Both the position numbers and the translations under genes were made by a program. From Clostridium sp. OF09-36 (lineage in GTDB: Bacteria; Bacillota; Clostridia; Lachnospirales; Lachnospiraceae), in NCBI RefSeq assembly GCF_003481985.1, contig NZ_QUMD01000010.1, positions 1 through 64,000 on the forward strand: a stretch of 64,000 nucleotides of DNA, read 5' to 3'. The notes under the pieces are model-generated. The model saw only the letters and a list, made by a program, of their open reading frames with translations. It was not told the DNA's origin and did no database searches. This document shows positions 63,932 to 64,000 of the stretch, piece after piece; position 1 is the stretch's first letter, and every line of letters starts with the position of its first letter.

Positions 63932-63977
63932 GAAAATCGACAAGAGGTTATAAAGCCTCTGCCGATTTTCTTTTTTT
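63932..63977 (+). terminator. Terminator closing the operon at the window end
   Basis: GAAAATCG (63932-63939) pairs with CGATTTTC (63963-63970), with inner AGAGG/CCTCT, followed by a run of T. It marks the end of the transfer/accessory operon. Confidence 0.85.
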
Positions 63978-64000
63978 ATAGGAAACAGCAGAAAAGAAGA

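Larger units (their letters stand above)
24593..64000 (+). mobile_element. Integrative and conjugative element, left part (right end outside window)
   Basis: From just after lysS, codon use turns A/T-rich and all 39 kb is transcribed rightward. It contains a complete conjugation set: MobC, MOBP relaxase, VirD4/PcfC coupling ATPase with PcfB partner, Maff2, VirB6-like, PrgI/VirB3, VirB4 and NlpC/P60 hydrolase. Excisionase-like proteins sit at the left end, with adhesin, sortase, segregation and methylase/helicase cargo. Gene types and order resemble the Tn1549/CTn family of Clostridia. No topoisomerase III and no integrase were found in the window. The left boundary is inferred between 24593 and 24831; attL was not identified. 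Confidence 0.9.

Noticed and set aside
24593..64000. Integrase, topoisomerase III and antibiotic-resistance genes
   Set aside because: I looked for them because related elements carry them; none is recognisable in this window.
1..64000. tRNA and rRNA genes
   Set aside because: No cloverleaf with CCA-adjacent acceptor or rRNA core sequence was recognised by eye; a tRNA scan would be needed to exclude them formally.

Overview
The window looks like a chromosome segment of a Lachnospiraceae-type Firmicute (class Clostridia). This rests on gene content (HPr kinase, a Crh-like HPr, DUF1846 and DUF4015 proteins, and the infB-rbfA-nrnA-truB-ribF order), AGGAGG-type ribosome binding sites and consensus SigA promoters. 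No rRNA or tRNA gene was recognised.

Bases 1-24592 are ordinary core genome with G/C-rich third codon positions. In order they hold infB (5' end cut off by the window), rbfA, nrnA, truB, ribF; a reverse-strand DUF1846 gene; a DUF4015 lipoprotein; a DUF1653 protein; uvrC; the block hprK-murB-rapZ-whiA-crh-like; dnaE; pfkA; a small hypothetical gene overlapping dusB; greA; and lysS. HprK and the Crh-like protein form the Gram-positive carbon-control pair. The Crh-like protein has Glu15 in place of the phosphorylatable His15 but keeps Ser46.

Bases from about 24600 to the window end are most of an integrative and conjugative element (ICE) inserted behind lysS. The change to A/T-rich codon use is abrupt. 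The order is: three tandem excisionase-like DUF6462 genes; a palindrome-rich, structured non-coding stretch; a small operon with a ParM/ParR segregation pair; a lipoprotein and a very large thioester/CnaB adhesin (LPQTG anchored); DUF5688, RadC-like and TOPRIM genes; a 32-bp-periodic array of G/C hairpins next to a likely oriT; MobC and a MOBP relaxase; PcfB and VirD4/PcfC; an XRE regulator; the mating channel (Maff2, VirB6-like, DUF4313, PrgI, VirB4, NlpC/P60 hydrolase); accessory genes (PcfM-like and others); a giant ArdC-like/methylase/helicase polypeptide, now in two frames; a sortase that may anchor the adhesin; and a double-SpoVG protein. The integrase and the right end lie beyond the window.

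Two features dominate interpretation. First, about a dozen genes are broken by 1-2 nt deletions, nearly all in short homopolymers or dinucleotide repeats, in host and ICE alike. This looks more like assembly error than decay, so I annotate those genes as whole, frameshifted units. Second, the best candidates for undescribed biology are a complete TnpV-family gene with its own Shine-Dalgarno nested out of frame inside the giant methylase/helicase gene, the phased hairpin array, a possible pseudoknot or attenuator before virB4, and a folded leader ahead of the ParM/ParR operon.
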